Source: JAOUFP01 sp947085825 (GTDB lineage: Bacteria > Nitrospirota > Thermodesulfovibrionia > Thermodesulfovibrionales > UBA6898). Taken from it: 28,172 nt of DNA. The DNA lies in contig CAMTXX010000088.1 of assembly GCA_947085825.1 (NCBI GenBank), positions 1 through 28,172 on the forward strand. Reading direction: 5' to 3'. The position numbers and the translations under genes are program-made. Of the stretch, positions 12,643-19,838 are shown piece after piece (the stretch's first letter is position 1; each line of letters begins with the position of its first letter). A model generated the notes under the pieces. It was not told the origin of the DNA. It was given only the letters and a program-made list of their open reading frames with translations, and ran no database searches.

Positions 12643-12899
12643 ATTACCGAATCGAACTTGCAGAGGAGGCGGCCTCCGATCTTGAGGGGCTTCACAAATC
12701 CGACAGAAGGCTCTTTGGAAGAATCCTTTCTAAAATCGGGACCCTTTCCGAAAGACCCTTTGAAGGCAAACCGCTTGTCGGCAACCATAAGGGGGAATAT
12801 TCCCTCAGGGTCGGAAACTATCGCATCATCTACGAACTTGATACAAAAGGGCATTTTGTCTTTGTCCTTACCGTAAAACATCGAAAACACGTTTATTAG
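12639..12899 (+). CDS. RelE/ParE-family toxin
   Basis: The 86-residue protein shows the RelE pattern: N-terminal Y-R-I-E-L-A-E-E-A-A-S-D-L, L-S-E-R-P-F-E-G-K-P-L-V-G, then E-Y-S-L-R-V-G-N-Y-R-I-I-Y-E-L and the C-terminal V-K-H-R-K-H-V-Y. The L-R-V-G-x-Y-R-I-I-Y core and terminal Lys/Arg/His cluster fit the mRNA-cleaving RelE branch. It starts with GTG overlapping the antitoxin stop (GTGA). The pair is complete and probably functional. Confidence 0.92.
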   Translation: MNYRIELAEEAASDLEGLHKSDRRLFGRILSKIGTLSERPFEGKPLVGNHKGEYSLRVGNYRIIYELDTKGHFVFVLTVKHRKHVY

Positions 12900-12931
12900 T
12901 CCTTCACTCTGAATTTTGAATCTTGACAAAC

Positions 12932-13050
12932 TCGTAAAAAGTCCAAGCATGGACAAAATGTCATGGTGAGCTTGTCGAACCATGCTTATAAATCAACCAG
13001 TTACAACACCCTTCGACAAGCTCAGGGTGACAGAAAAGGACTTTTTACGA
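12932..13050. repeat. MITE-like element with nested inverted repeats
   Basis: Outer arms TCGTAAAAAGTCC (12932-12944) and GGACTTTTTACGA (13038-13050) are perfect 13-bp inverted repeats. Inner arms GAGCTTGTCGAA (12968-12979) and TTCGACAAGCTC (13012-13023) are another perfect 12-bp pair. A GAATTTTGAATC phrase stands on both sides (12911-12922 and 13064-13075). There is no coding capacity. The form is that of a non-autonomous mobile element lying just past the cas6 stop. Confidence 0.75.
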
Positions 13051-13055
13051 AGCCA

Positions 13056-13985
13056 TCAATCTTGAATTTTGAATCGGCCAAGTCCGAACCCCGTTCCTTT
13101 CCCGACATGCAATATTTCTCCCGCCTCAAGCAGCGGTAGGAACGGCCCGATTTCCCCTTCAAACGCAATCTCCCCCATAAATCCTCCCATCTTCATCCTT
13201 GTATCCTGCCGCGCCGAATACCGCTCCCAGTCATACCACCTCAAATCTCTTTTGACCACCTTCACTTCTTTGGCTTTTTCGATCATCCCCTTGAAGTCCC
13301 ATGACGAAGTGTCGCCGTTACAATGGAAATAGTAAAGAAGTGAAATTCTTCTCAACAACTGCCGCACCAGAATATGGAATTCGAGATCAAGGGTGAGGTG
13401 CCCGTCGTATATGATCCGGGACGGGGTGAGGAAGTTCAGTGTAAGGCTCATAACTCCCCCGCCTTCGGCTCCCCCTCTTATCTTAAGAGGGGGCTGGGGG
13501 GCGTTAAAGAGCAGTTGTTTGTTTACAGAGTTGTAAATGCTCTTCCCGTCACAACTCACTTCTTTTAGTTCGTAATTCCCCCTGCCTTTTCCGATCCCCA
13601 TCTTCCCGAGTTCGTCGAAGGTATAGACGAAATAAGGCAGATAATCCATGGCCCTGCCTATCAGGGTCAGACCGAAGATTATCTCGTCGCCGGGCTTGTA
13701 GGCATGTCTCTTATCCAGCGGCGGTTCGATTATGAAGGGGTGGGGAGCATTGGTATATTTCGTCATCATCTTCGTATCAGAGGGAGGAGGGGTTTCGAAG
13801 ACATAGGAATAGACGCATTTTTCTTTGAGGATGCAGTCCGAGCAGTCGTTCTTCCTTAGTGCGCAGACGACCCGCCTGAAGGCATTTCCGAACCCGCCAC
13901 GCAAAGCAGACCCTTTGTAGGAAGGCAGAAGTATTACGTCTTTTGCAAGAAGTGAAAATAAAAAGGAACGATAATCAATATTCAT
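13056..13985 (-). CDS. cas6: Cas6-family CRISPR RNA-processing endoribonuclease (RAMP)
   Basis: The 309-residue protein starts at 13985 behind AGGAGGG. It has the N-terminal P-S-Y-K-G-S-A-L-R-G-G-F-G-N-A-F-R-R segment, a Cys cluster (C-x2-C-x5-C) before Y-S-Y-V-F-E-T, and the C-terminal E-I-L-H-V-G-K-G-T-G-F-G-L-G Gly-rich loop of the Cas6 RAMP fold. Cas6 cuts pre-crRNA within repeats. Near residues 165-185, a palindromic repeat is inserted in frame, coding for N-A-P-Q-P-P-L-K-I-R-G-G-A-E-G-G-G-V. It follows rmuC by 51 nt on the same strand, outside any cas operon. The gene is open throughout, but with no array or complete partners in view its substrate is unknown. Confidence 0.85.
   Translation of the reverse strand: MNIDYRSFLFSLLAKDVILLPSYKGSALRGGFGNAFRRVVCALRKNDCSDCILKEKCVYSYVFETPPPSDTKMMTKYTNAPHPFIIEPPLDKRHAYKPGDEIIFGLTLIGRAMDYLPYFVYTFDELGKMGIGKGRGNYELKEVSCDGKSIYNSVNKQLLFNAPQPPLKIRGGAEGGGVMSLTLNFLTPSRIIYDGHLTLDLEFHILVRQLLRRISLLYYFHCNGDTSSWDFKGMIEKAKEVKVVKRDLRWYDWERYSARQDTRMKMGGFMGEIAFEGEIGPFLPLLEAGEILHVGKGTGFGLGRFKIQD
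13451..13500. repeat. Palindromic repeat inserted in frame in cas6
   Basis: The segment contains CCCCTCTTA and TAAGAGGGG as an inverted repeat plus flanking TAACTCCCCC. The same parts (CCCCCTCTTA, AAGAGGGGGA, GGGGGAGTTA) occur at about 4938-4985 inside the element next to cas1. The length leaves the cas6 reading frame open, adding roughly 17-20 Gly/Pro-rich residues. Confidence 0.7.
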
Positions 13986-14036
13986 GCACCCTCCTGGATT
14001 GACAGACAAACCTGATTTCAAGAGAGGGGAAAAGAC

Positions 14037-15449
14037 TCATGCATCATCCAAAAGACTGAGGTTCCTCGGCATCTGATCAACCTTCTCAAGAACAGGGATT
14101 TCTTCCGAGCCAGTAACACCGAGTTCTCTGAACTTCCTTATTGACGGCAGGACCCTCGATTCCATTGAGCCCACTGCCTTGTTATAAGAACCAATCGCCT
14201 TTTCGAGGTTTTTACCGACATTGTCGAAATGCTGAACGAGTATGCTCATTCGTTCATAGAGTTGGCGGCCCAGATCACTGATCTCCTGCGCATTCTTCGT
14301 GACCTGCTCCTGCCGCCATCCATAGGCGATCGCCCTTAACAGGGCTATGAAAGTTGTCGGAGTAGCGATAATGACCTTTTTCTGAATTCCGTCTTCGATA
14401 AGGGAACTGTCCATTTCAACTGCCGCACTCAGGAATGATTCACCAGGTATGAAGAGAATAACGAATTCAGGTGATTGCTTGAACTGGCTCCAGTAATCCT
14501 TTGAAGCAAGCTTATTCATATGCGCCCTTACCTGTTGGGCGTGTTTTTCCATAATAACCCTTTTTTCTTCCTCAGTCGCAGCATTGACAGTATCCAGATA
14601 TGCCTCAAGGGAGACCTTTGAATCAACGACAATCTCCCTGTTCATCGGCAGGTGCACGATCATATCAGGCCGTATCCTGCCCTTTTCCGTATCTACAGAC
14701 GGTTGCTCAGTGAAGTCGCAATGAATAGACATTCCTGAGAGTTCAGCAACTCTCCTGAGCTGCATTTCACCCCATCGGCCTCTGACCTGCGGCTTTCTTA
14801 AGGCTGTAACCAGGTTGCTTGTCTCTTTCTGGAGGTTTTCCTGGGTAGAGGCCATAGTCCTTAATTGTTCTTCAAGGCTTCCGTAGGCCTTGTGCCTGCC
14901 TTCTTCCATCGTCTTTATCTGTTCTTCATATCTTTTCAGGGTTTCATAAAGCGGTTTTATCATGCCGTCCATCGCTACCTGATGCTCTCCCAGCCTGCCC
15001 CTGGTATCAGTCACTACCTTGCCGAGGGATTCAGAGGCGAGCCTTAGAAAATCTTCACTGCTGCTCTTAAGCGCAGCCGAAGAAAGCGCATTAAAGGTGT
15101 CGGTCATCTCCTTTTTCATCGTGTCTATAAGCGCCTTCTGTTCCTCAAAGCCTTTTTGGGCTGCACCGAGCTTTGTAATGGCCTCAGTCTTTACCTGTCT
15201 CTCAGAATCAAGGACAGTTCTAATCTGGTTCATATCCAGATCCTTCTGTTGAATCAGCAGTCTCAGTTCACCGGTGACCGCTTCAGCGCTTCCGGCCCTT
15301 GCTTCAAGCTGCGCCGTCTGATTAGAATAGCCGATCTGGAGGTCTGCAAGCTCTTTTGAGTATTTATTTTGCAAACGAGACTTTACAAAGAACCATGAAA
15401 TAATCCCGCCGATTATGATGCCTGCAATGCCATATACTATTGTATCCAC
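14037..15449 (-). CDS. rmuC: RmuC-family DNA recombination protein
   Basis: The 470-residue protein begins with one membrane helix (about 4-22), continues as a long coiled coil (about 25-220) and carries the RmuC domain with V-R-G-R-W-G-E-M-Q-L-R-R, R-P-D-M-I-V-H-L-P, I-V-V-D-S-K-V-S-L-E-A-Y, F-V-I-L-F-I-P-G-E-S-F and A-T-P-T-T-F-I-A-L-L-R-A. RmuC has a restriction-enzyme-like core and limits inversions at short inverted repeats in E. coli. That is notable given the many palindromes here, although the link is only suggestive. The start is GTG at 15449, fixed by the membrane anchor. Confidence 0.95.
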   Translation of the reverse strand: MDTIVYGIAGIIIGGIISWFFVKSRLQNKYSKELADLQIGYSNQTAQLEARAGSAEAVTGELRLLIQQKDLDMNQIRTVLDSERQVKTEAITKLGAAQKGFEEQKALIDTMKKEMTDTFNALSSAALKSSSEDFLRLASESLGKVVTDTRGRLGEHQVAMDGMIKPLYETLKRYEEQIKTMEEGRHKAYGSLEEQLRTMASTQENLQKETSNLVTALRKPQVRGRWGEMQLRRVAELSGMSIHCDFTEQPSVDTEKGRIRPDMIVHLPMNREIVVDSKVSLEAYLDTVNAATEEEKRVIMEKHAQQVRAHMNKLASKDYWSQFKQSPEFVILFIPGESFLSAAVEMDSSLIEDGIQKKVIIATPTTFIALLRAIAYGWRQEQVTKNAQEISDLGRQLYERMSILVQHFDNVGKNLEKAIGSYNKAVGSMESRVLPSIRKFRELGVTGSEEIPVLEKVDQMPRNLSLLDDA

Positions 15450-15495
15450 GATTATTGTTTCCTTTACGCGCCCTTAAAATATTCTCGGAGTACTG

Positions 15496-16377
15496 TTAAT
15501 TCAGTATCTCTGTGCCTATCCCCTCTTTGGTAAATATTTCAAGAAGCAGGCAGTGGGGGACCCTCCCGTCTACAATATGAGTTTTGCCCACTCCTTCTGA
15601 AAGTGCGTTCAGACAGGCCTGCACCTTCGGGAGCATACCGCCCGTGATTGTCCCATCCTTGATCAGCTTGATTATCTGCCCCTTTTTCAGGGTAGAGATA
15701 ATATCGCCTTTTTTATTCAATATCCCCGGCACATCGGTGAGGAGCATGAGCTTTTCTGCCTTGAGCGCAGATGCGACCGCAGCAGCCACAAAGTCTGCGT
15801 TGATATTCAATGTTTCTCCCTGAGGGCCCACGCCGATAGGAGATATGACCGGAATAAACCCGTCCCTTTCAAGGCTGTTGATGATATCCGGCGATATAGA
15901 GGTAACCTCACCGACAAGTCCGATATCCACAATCTCGCTGACTCCTGTTTCCGGGGTAAGTTTTTTTATCGTCTTTTTTTGCGCCTGTATCAGTCCGCCA
16001 TCCTTGCCGCTGAGGCTGACCGCCTTTCCCCCATGTTTGTTGATGAGGCCGACTATCTCCTTGCTCACAAGCCCGCCAAGCACCATCTCGACTATATCCA
16101 TAGTCTCCTGATCAGTCACCCGCTGACCATGGACAAACTCGGGTTTTTTCCCCATCTTCTCCATAGTGGCTGATATCTTTGGTCCGCCGCCGTGGACGAT
16201 GACAGTCCGGATCCCGATAAAGTTAAGCATCACCACATCCTTTGCAAAGGACTCCTTTAACTCACTTTTTGTCTGGGCCGCGCCTCCGTATTTGATGACA
16301 ACAGTCTTGCCATAAAAATTCCTGATAAACGGCAGCGCATCTATCAGAATTTCCGCCTTTTTTATGATCTCTTCCAT
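15496..16377 (-). CDS. argB: Acetylglutamate kinase
   Basis: ArgB phosphorylates N-acetylglutamate in arginine biosynthesis. The 293-residue protein has K-Y-G-G-A-A for phosphate binding, V-I-V-H-G-G-G-P-K-I, L-S-G-K-D-G-G, N-I-N-A-D-F-V-A-A-A-V-A and G-G-M-L-P-K-V-Q-A-C, in the usual order and length. An N-terminal helix of about 25 residues before K-Y-G-G is like that of the arginine-inhibited hexameric enzymes. It overlaps the FmdE-like stop by one base (TAATG). No other arg gene is in the window. Confidence 0.97.
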   Translation of the reverse strand: MEEIIKKAEILIDALPFIRNFYGKTVVIKYGGAAQTKSELKESFAKDVVMLNFIGIRTVIVHGGGPKISATMEKMGKKPEFVHGQRVTDQETMDIVEMVLGGLVSKEIVGLINKHGGKAVSLSGKDGGLIQAQKKTIKKLTPETGVSEIVDIGLVGEVTSISPDIINSLERDGFIPVISPIGVGPQGETLNINADFVAAAVASALKAEKLMLLTDVPGILNKKGDIISTLKKGQIIKLIKDGTITGGMLPKVQACLNALSEGVGKTHIVDGRVPHCLLLEIFTKEGIGTEILN

Positions 16378-16961
16378 TATTCTTCCCTCTCAAAACATGG
16401 TATGCAGAGTATCTTTCCGCTCCTCACCCTCGCCCTGGGCTCCATAACCTTTTCATTGCATTCATCGCATTGCAGACTGGGATAGATCCTCGCCTCCTCA
16501 GGCAATGCCCGCCGGCCTTTTGTGACCTTCATCAGTTCTTTTTCATCAGCTTCGAGAATATGCCGTATTTTTGCGGCCTTTCTGTTATGGACGAACTCCA
16601 TCACTTTTCCTGAATGGTCGCCTTTTGCGTATTGCTCCCACATAGCCTTCTCCTTTGCAGACTCAGCAGGTTTTTGCCAGTGGACAGAGATTCTGAGACT
16701 CTTTCCCGAAGGTCTTTGAATAAAGGTATATACCTGTTTGCCGTAATCCCTGAAGATCAGATTGCCTTTCCCAAAGGTACAGCCTGTCATAACCTGAACA
16801 GCGTCCACTGCGCAGGAATTGTTCTCGACGATCGCAACAAGCTCCTCGTCCTCAGACCTCCCCTTAAACTCCCTGAGGGCCCGCAAAGAGACCCGGTAGC
16901 CCAGGGCAAGGCCAGGACAGGAGTGCCCGTGAAAATCAACAATATCATCAAAAGTTTTCAT
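16377..16961 (-). CDS. FmdE-family protein with C-terminal zinc finger
   Basis: The 194-residue protein has the FmdE (PF02663) signature F-H-G-H-S-C-P-G-L-A-L-G near the start, then N-S-C-A-V-D-A-V-Q-V-M-T-G-C-T-F-G-K-G-N-L. It ends in a C-x2-C-x17-C-x2-C zinc ribbon (C-D-E-C..C-I-P-C), like other two-domain FmdE-like proteins. The family is named after a subunit of formylmethanofuran dehydrogenase, but bacterial members often stand alone and have been linked to molybdenum enzymes. No methanofuran genes are nearby, so the precise role is unknown. The gene is coupled to argB by a one-base overlap. Confidence 0.85.
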   Translation of the reverse strand: MKTFDDIVDFHGHSCPGLALGYRVSLRALREFKGRSEDEELVAIVENNSCAVDAVQVMTGCTFGKGNLIFRDYGKQVYTFIQRPSGKSLRISVHWQKPAESAKEKAMWEQYAKGDHSGKVMEFVHNRKAAKIRHILEADEKELMKVTKGRRALPEEARIYPSLQCDECNEKVMEPRARVRSGKILCIPCFEREE

Positions 16962-17320
16962 ACAGGGATTTTACATGAAAAAGGACTTTTTTGGGTAGGA
17001 CTTCATTCAAGGACTTCCTTTGCTTTATGAGTGTTTCTTTTATTGTCTTGCAGAAACCGCTTGTCTTGATTAATCCTATAAAAAGCATTTGGCCACAGAT
17101 TTACGCAGATTTACACAGATATATCAAAGACTTCTACAGACAAAGTGAATCACCTATTTGGTGAAGAGTTTTATCTTTTCAGGTGTTTGTTTTATCAGTG
17201 TCGCTTAGAAGCGTCTACTGTTTGGTTATCCGTGTTCATCCGTGGCTAACTGCCGTTTTTAGGTTAATATATCCGCAGAAATTTATTGATAGTATCTAAA
17301 GACATTTCGTGAGACTTCTG
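16962..17320. other. Gene-free stretch containing a dispersed-repeat-like element
   Basis: No coding region is supported. At 17091-17250, a left segment (GGCCACAGATTTACGCAGAT, then TTACACAGAT) faces a right segment ending ATCCGTGTTCATCCGTGGCT, an imperfect inverted arrangement typical of short dispersed bacterial repeats. The remaining A/T-rich sequence shows nothing I can name. Confidence 0.5.
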
Positions 17321-17558
17321 ATGAAAAAGAAATTCAACCAGGTTTATCAATTCAGGATCACCTTAAAGGACATAAAACCGCCCATATGGAGGAGGGACCG
17401 GAGGATATGAGGAATTTCTGGAGATCATCATGGACCCGGACCATGAAAGATATGACGAAATGCTGGCATGGGCAGGAGATTTCGAGCCTGAATATTTCAA
17501 TAAGAATGATGTTGTCTTCGATCACCCGGCAAAGAGGTTTAAGGCCTTGTGGGATTGA
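17321..17558 (+). pseudogene. IS1096/pRiA4b ORF-3-like protein gene with internal deletion
   Basis: The ATG at 17321 opens a frame with V-Y-Q-F-R-I-T-L-K-D-I-K-P-P-I-W-R-R, the N-terminus of the pRiA4b ORF-3-like family. After about 25 codons it shifts to another frame reading G-G-Y-E-E-F-L-E-I-I-M-D-P-D-H, then W-A-G-D-F-E-P-E-Y-F, the family's C-terminus, ending at TGA 17556-17558. The central 100 or so residues are absent. The junction is near 17385-17400, in GGAGG-rich sequence. This is a clear deletion relic, not a working gene. Confidence 0.75.
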
Positions 17559-17659
17559 GGGACTAAGAAGCATAATTTCCACAGCGTGTTTTCACCCCAC
17601 GCCCCGGTTACTTTTCTTGGCTCTTTCTTATATTGCTCTGACAATAGGTTAGTAAAATA

Positions 17660-17688
17660 TTGACTCACAGTTTAAGATATATTAAACT
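17660..17688 (+). promoter_or_regulatory. Promoter with overlapping palindrome upstream of tusA-dsrE2
   Basis: TTGACT (17660-17665) and TAAACT (17683-17688) are 17 nt apart. Between and partly over them is the inverted repeat GTTTAA-N6-TTAAAC (17670-17687), a possible operator. Translation starts at 17776 behind AAGGAGA. Confidence 0.55.
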
Positions 17689-17775
17689 ATCAATACAGTG
17701 AGCAGTCATTCAAAGGGTTGCATGGCAGATCCTTTGGCTTAAAAACAAAACAGTATGTACTAAAAAGGAGATTGT

Positions 17776-18000
17776 ATGGCAACACAGAAATTGGATTTTA
17801 AAGGCATGATGTGTCCGATGCCGATCATGAAAACAGCTATTGCAATAAAAAAAGCGGCCTCAGGCGATGTTTTTGAAGTTGTTTGCGATGATGCCGGTTT
17901 TGAACCCGATGTCAGGGCATGGTGCAAAGAGACCGGGAATATTTTAAACAGCATCAGCACAACAGGCAAGGATATTACGGCTGTTATTACGAAAAAATAG
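17776..18000 (+). CDS. tusA: TusA-family sulfur carrier protein
   Basis: The 74-residue protein has the TusA/SirA fold signature L-D-F-K-G-M-M-C-P-M-P-I-M-K, with the persulfide-carrying Cys13 in C-P-M-P, and the central D-D-A-G-F-E-P-D-V-R-A-W-C. TusA proteins pass sulfane sulfur to DsrE-type proteins, tRNA thiolation or oxidation pathways. Its immediate partner is a DsrE2-type gene 18 nt downstream, a pairing known from sulfur-metabolising bacteria and archaea. The related YedF selenium-metabolism proteins have a TusA-like domain too, but this one lacks the extra C-terminal domain. Confidence 0.92.
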   Translation: MATQKLDFKGMMCPMPIMKTAIAIKKAASGDVFEVVCDDAGFEPDVRAWCKETGNILNSISTTGKDITAVITKK

Positions 18001-18018
18001 GTTATAGAGGAGAAAAAC

Positions 18019-18558
18019 GTGGAAAATAAAGAGCTTTCACAGACAGTTCATGAGCTTCAGGAACGTCTTGATAAACTTGAGGCAAAAAATTCCAGGCTTA
18101 CGATGGTGCTTTTCAGCGGAGACTTTGATAAGGTGATGGCTGCCTTTATAATCGCAAATGGGGCGTTGGCGATGGGTAAGGAAGTCACCTTGTTTGTCAC
18201 CTTCTGGGGACTTGATGCCATTAAGAAGCCGGATATGGGGACCGCAGGGAAAAATATTCTTGAAAAAATGGTCACCTGGATGAGGCCGAAAGGGCCGGCC
18301 AAACTGCCGACCTCCAAGATGAATTTTGCAGGGATAGGGCCGAAACTCTTCCATTATATGATGGGCAAAAAGAATGTTGAACCCCTTTCATCCCTGATTG
18401 AGATGGCAAGAGAATTCGGCCTGAGGATTGTCGCCTGTCAGATGACGATGGATGTAATGGGGATCAAGAAAGAAGATCTGATTGATGGCATAGAAGTCGG
18501 CGGTGTTGCTGTTTTCCTCAATGAATCGTATGGGTCTAATACAACTCTGTTTGTGTAA
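18019..18558 (+). CDS. dsrE2: DsrE2-type (DsrE/DsrF/DrsH-like) sulfur-transfer protein
   Basis: The 179-residue protein starts with GTG behind GAGGAG. A short N-terminal coiled coil (about 5-25) precedes the DsrE-like fold: L-T-M-V-L-F-S-G-D-F-D-K, A-A-F-I-I-A-N-G-A-L-A-M-G, V-T-L-F-V-T-F-W-G-L, and a C-terminal I-V-A-C-Q-M-T-M-D-V-M-G, whose Cys (about 138) is the sulfur-binding residue of the DsrE2 group. It should exchange sulfane sulfur with TusA. These proteins are often membrane-associated. No dsrAB or hdr genes are in view. Confidence 0.9.
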   Translation: MENKELSQTVHELQERLDKLEAKNSRLTMVLFSGDFDKVMAAFIIANGALAMGKEVTLFVTFWGLDAIKKPDMGTAGKNILEKMVTWMRPKGPAKLPTSKMNFAGIGPKLFHYMMGKKNVEPLSSLIEMAREFGLRIVACQMTMDVMGIKKEDLIDGIEVGGVAVFLNESYGSNTTLFV

Positions 18559-18625
18559 GGGAATTTGGAGCTGCTCAGGTGGATAGACTGAAGGTAGGCA
18601 GACCGAAGGTGGACGGCGAAAGGCT

Positions 18626-18674
18626 TTCAGGTACTTCAGTCTTCAGTCTAAATACCTGAATAGTTATGTTTTTT
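18626..18674 (+). terminator. Weak terminator candidate after dsrE2
   Basis: TTCAGGTA (18626-18633) and TACCTGAA (18653-18660) form an 8-bp stem with a loop holding CTTCAGTCTTCAGTC, followed 8 nt later by a T-run (18669-18674). The gap before the T-run makes it less than canonical. Confidence 0.35.
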
Positions 18675-18676
18675 AC

Positions 18677-18715
18677 CTCTGAATGCGGAAAGACAAAACT
18701 ATTCCGCGTTCAGAG
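18677..18715. terminator. Stem-loop spanning the HU/IHF stop codon
   Basis: CTCTGAATGCGGAA (18677-18690) and TTCCGCGTTCAGAG (18702-18715) form a 14-bp stem with one wobble or mismatch. The HU/IHF stop codon lies in the loop. It sits where two operons converge. There is no T-run on the minus strand, so RNA stabilisation or attenuation is as likely as termination. Confidence 0.4.
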
Positions 18716-18980
18716 ATTCCTTGAGCGCTTTCCCGGCCTTAAAATAAAGGACTTTTTTCTCCGGGACTTCAACCGCCTCTCCGGTTTTTGGATTTCTTGC
18801 CTTGCGCGGATTTCTTGTTTTTAACCGGAAATTTCCAAAACCTCTAATCTCGATTTTTTCACCGTGCATAAGGGCTTTTTTTATGCTTTCGAAAACGGTC
18901 TCGACAACAATCTCTGTCTGGTTTCTTGTAAGCCCCTCAACTTTTTCAGCAACTTTTTCGATCAGAACTGATTTTGTCAT
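18699..18980 (-). CDS. HU/IHF-family DNA-bending protein
   Basis: The 93-residue protein has the HU/IHF layout: helical dimerisation region (K-V-A-E-K-V-E-G-L-T-R-N-Q), G-E-K-I-E-I-R-G-F-G-N-F-R-L-K in the beta-sheet, and the DNA-inserting arm R-N-P-R-K-A-R-N-P-K-T-G-E-A-V-E-V-P. R-N-P-K-T-G with a downstream V-P-E-K-K resembles the IHF-alpha-like branch, but HU cannot be excluded. It lies 9 nt after sppA, with GGAGG before the ATG, as last gene of the long operon. It would act as a nucleoid-organising dimer. Confidence 0.93.
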   Translation of the reverse strand: MTKSVLIEKVAEKVEGLTRNQTEIVVETVFESIKKALMHGEKIEIRGFGNFRLKTRNPRKARNPKTGEAVEVPEKKVLYFKAGKALKESLNAE

Positions 18981-18989
18981 AAAACCTCC

Positions 18990-19838
18990 TTAAGGTGAAT
19001 ACAGGTATTTTATCTTTACCGTCGGAAAAATATCGATCATTTCTTTCGGAAATTTATTTCTTAAAATATCGATAACTGATAGTTTATCTTTTTTTGAAAC
19101 AACCTCCGGCTCTTCTTTAATTCCGGCAAGGGCTGCCGCTGTTTTTATTGCATCTTCAAGGGTTCCCAGTTCATCAACGAGGCCGTGAGCTTTTGCCTGC
19201 TCACCGGTGAAAATCCGGCCGTCTGCGATTTTTCTGATTTCTTCGATCCCGAGCTTCCTTCCTTCGGATACCGCTATTATGAATTGCTCATGGACGTTGT
19301 CCATAACCCCCTGGAGTATTTTTCTGTCTTCTTTGTCCATGGTGCGGAATGCGGAGGCGATGTCTTTATGCTTGCCGCTTTTGATGACTTCGGTCCTGAT
19401 CCCGATCTTGCTCATGAGTCCTTCCAGGTTCGGTATTTCCATGATAACACCTATAGAGCCGGTGAGAGTCCCGGGGTTTGCTATAATTCTTGTTGCCGGC
19501 GCTGAGATATAGTATCCTCCTGAGGCTGCAATCGAGCCCATTGACACGACGACCTGTTTTTTTGCGACAGCCTTCTTTACTTCTTCGTATATTTCCTGTG
19601 ATGGCGCTACCGCCCCTCCGGGGGAGTCGATCCTCAAAACAATGGCCTTTATTGATTTATCTTTCGTGTATTCCTTGATCTCCTCGACAGCGGCCTTTGA
19701 ATCCATGATGGGGCCTTCGAGCCTGATAAGAGCCAGCTTGTTTCCTATGGGAATATTCTTCTGGAATAGGGTCAGAAACAGGCTGATAAACAAAAGAAGC
19801 AGAAGCAGTCCTGATATGATAAGACAGGATTTTTTCAT
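18990..19838 (-). CDS. sppA: Signal peptide peptidase SppA
   Basis: The 282-residue protein has one N-terminal membrane helix (about 5-25) and the S49 peptidase core: L-R-I-D-S-P-G-G-A-V, M-G-S-I-A-A-S-G-G-Y-Y with the nucleophile Ser106, and V-I-K-S-G-K-H-K-D with the general base Lys158, spaced 52 residues as in the short Bacillus-type enzymes. It degrades leftover signal peptides in the membrane. Its ATG overlaps the rpsA stop (ATGA), so translation is coupled. Confidence 0.95.
   Translation of the reverse strand: MKKSCLIISGLLLLLLFISLFLTLFQKNIPIGNKLALIRLEGPIMDSKAAVEEIKEYTKDKSIKAIVLRIDSPGGAVAPSQEIYEEVKKAVAKKQVVVSMGSIAASGGYYISAPATRIIANPGTLTGSIGVIMEIPNLEGLMSKIGIRTEVIKSGKHKDIASAFRTMDKEDRKILQGVMDNVHEQFIIAVSEGRKLGIEEIRKIADGRIFTGEQAKAHGLVDELGTLEDAIKTAAALAGIKEEPEVVSKKDKLSVIDILRNKFPKEMIDIFPTVKIKYLYSP

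Noticed and set aside
12168..12983. 271-codon minus-strand ORF across the Phd-RelE module
   Set aside because: Only its last 49 codons (Cas6 tail) show protein similarity; the rest is antisense to the toxin-antitoxin genes.
17386..17652. 88-codon plus-strand ORF
   Set aside because: It is a shadow frame across the decayed pRiA4b ORF-3-like gene; the family motifs are in the other two frames.
17776..18000. Reading the TusA gene as the selenium-metabolism protein YedF
   Set aside because: It has only the single TusA domain and is paired with dsrE2; YedF proteins have an additional C-terminal domain.
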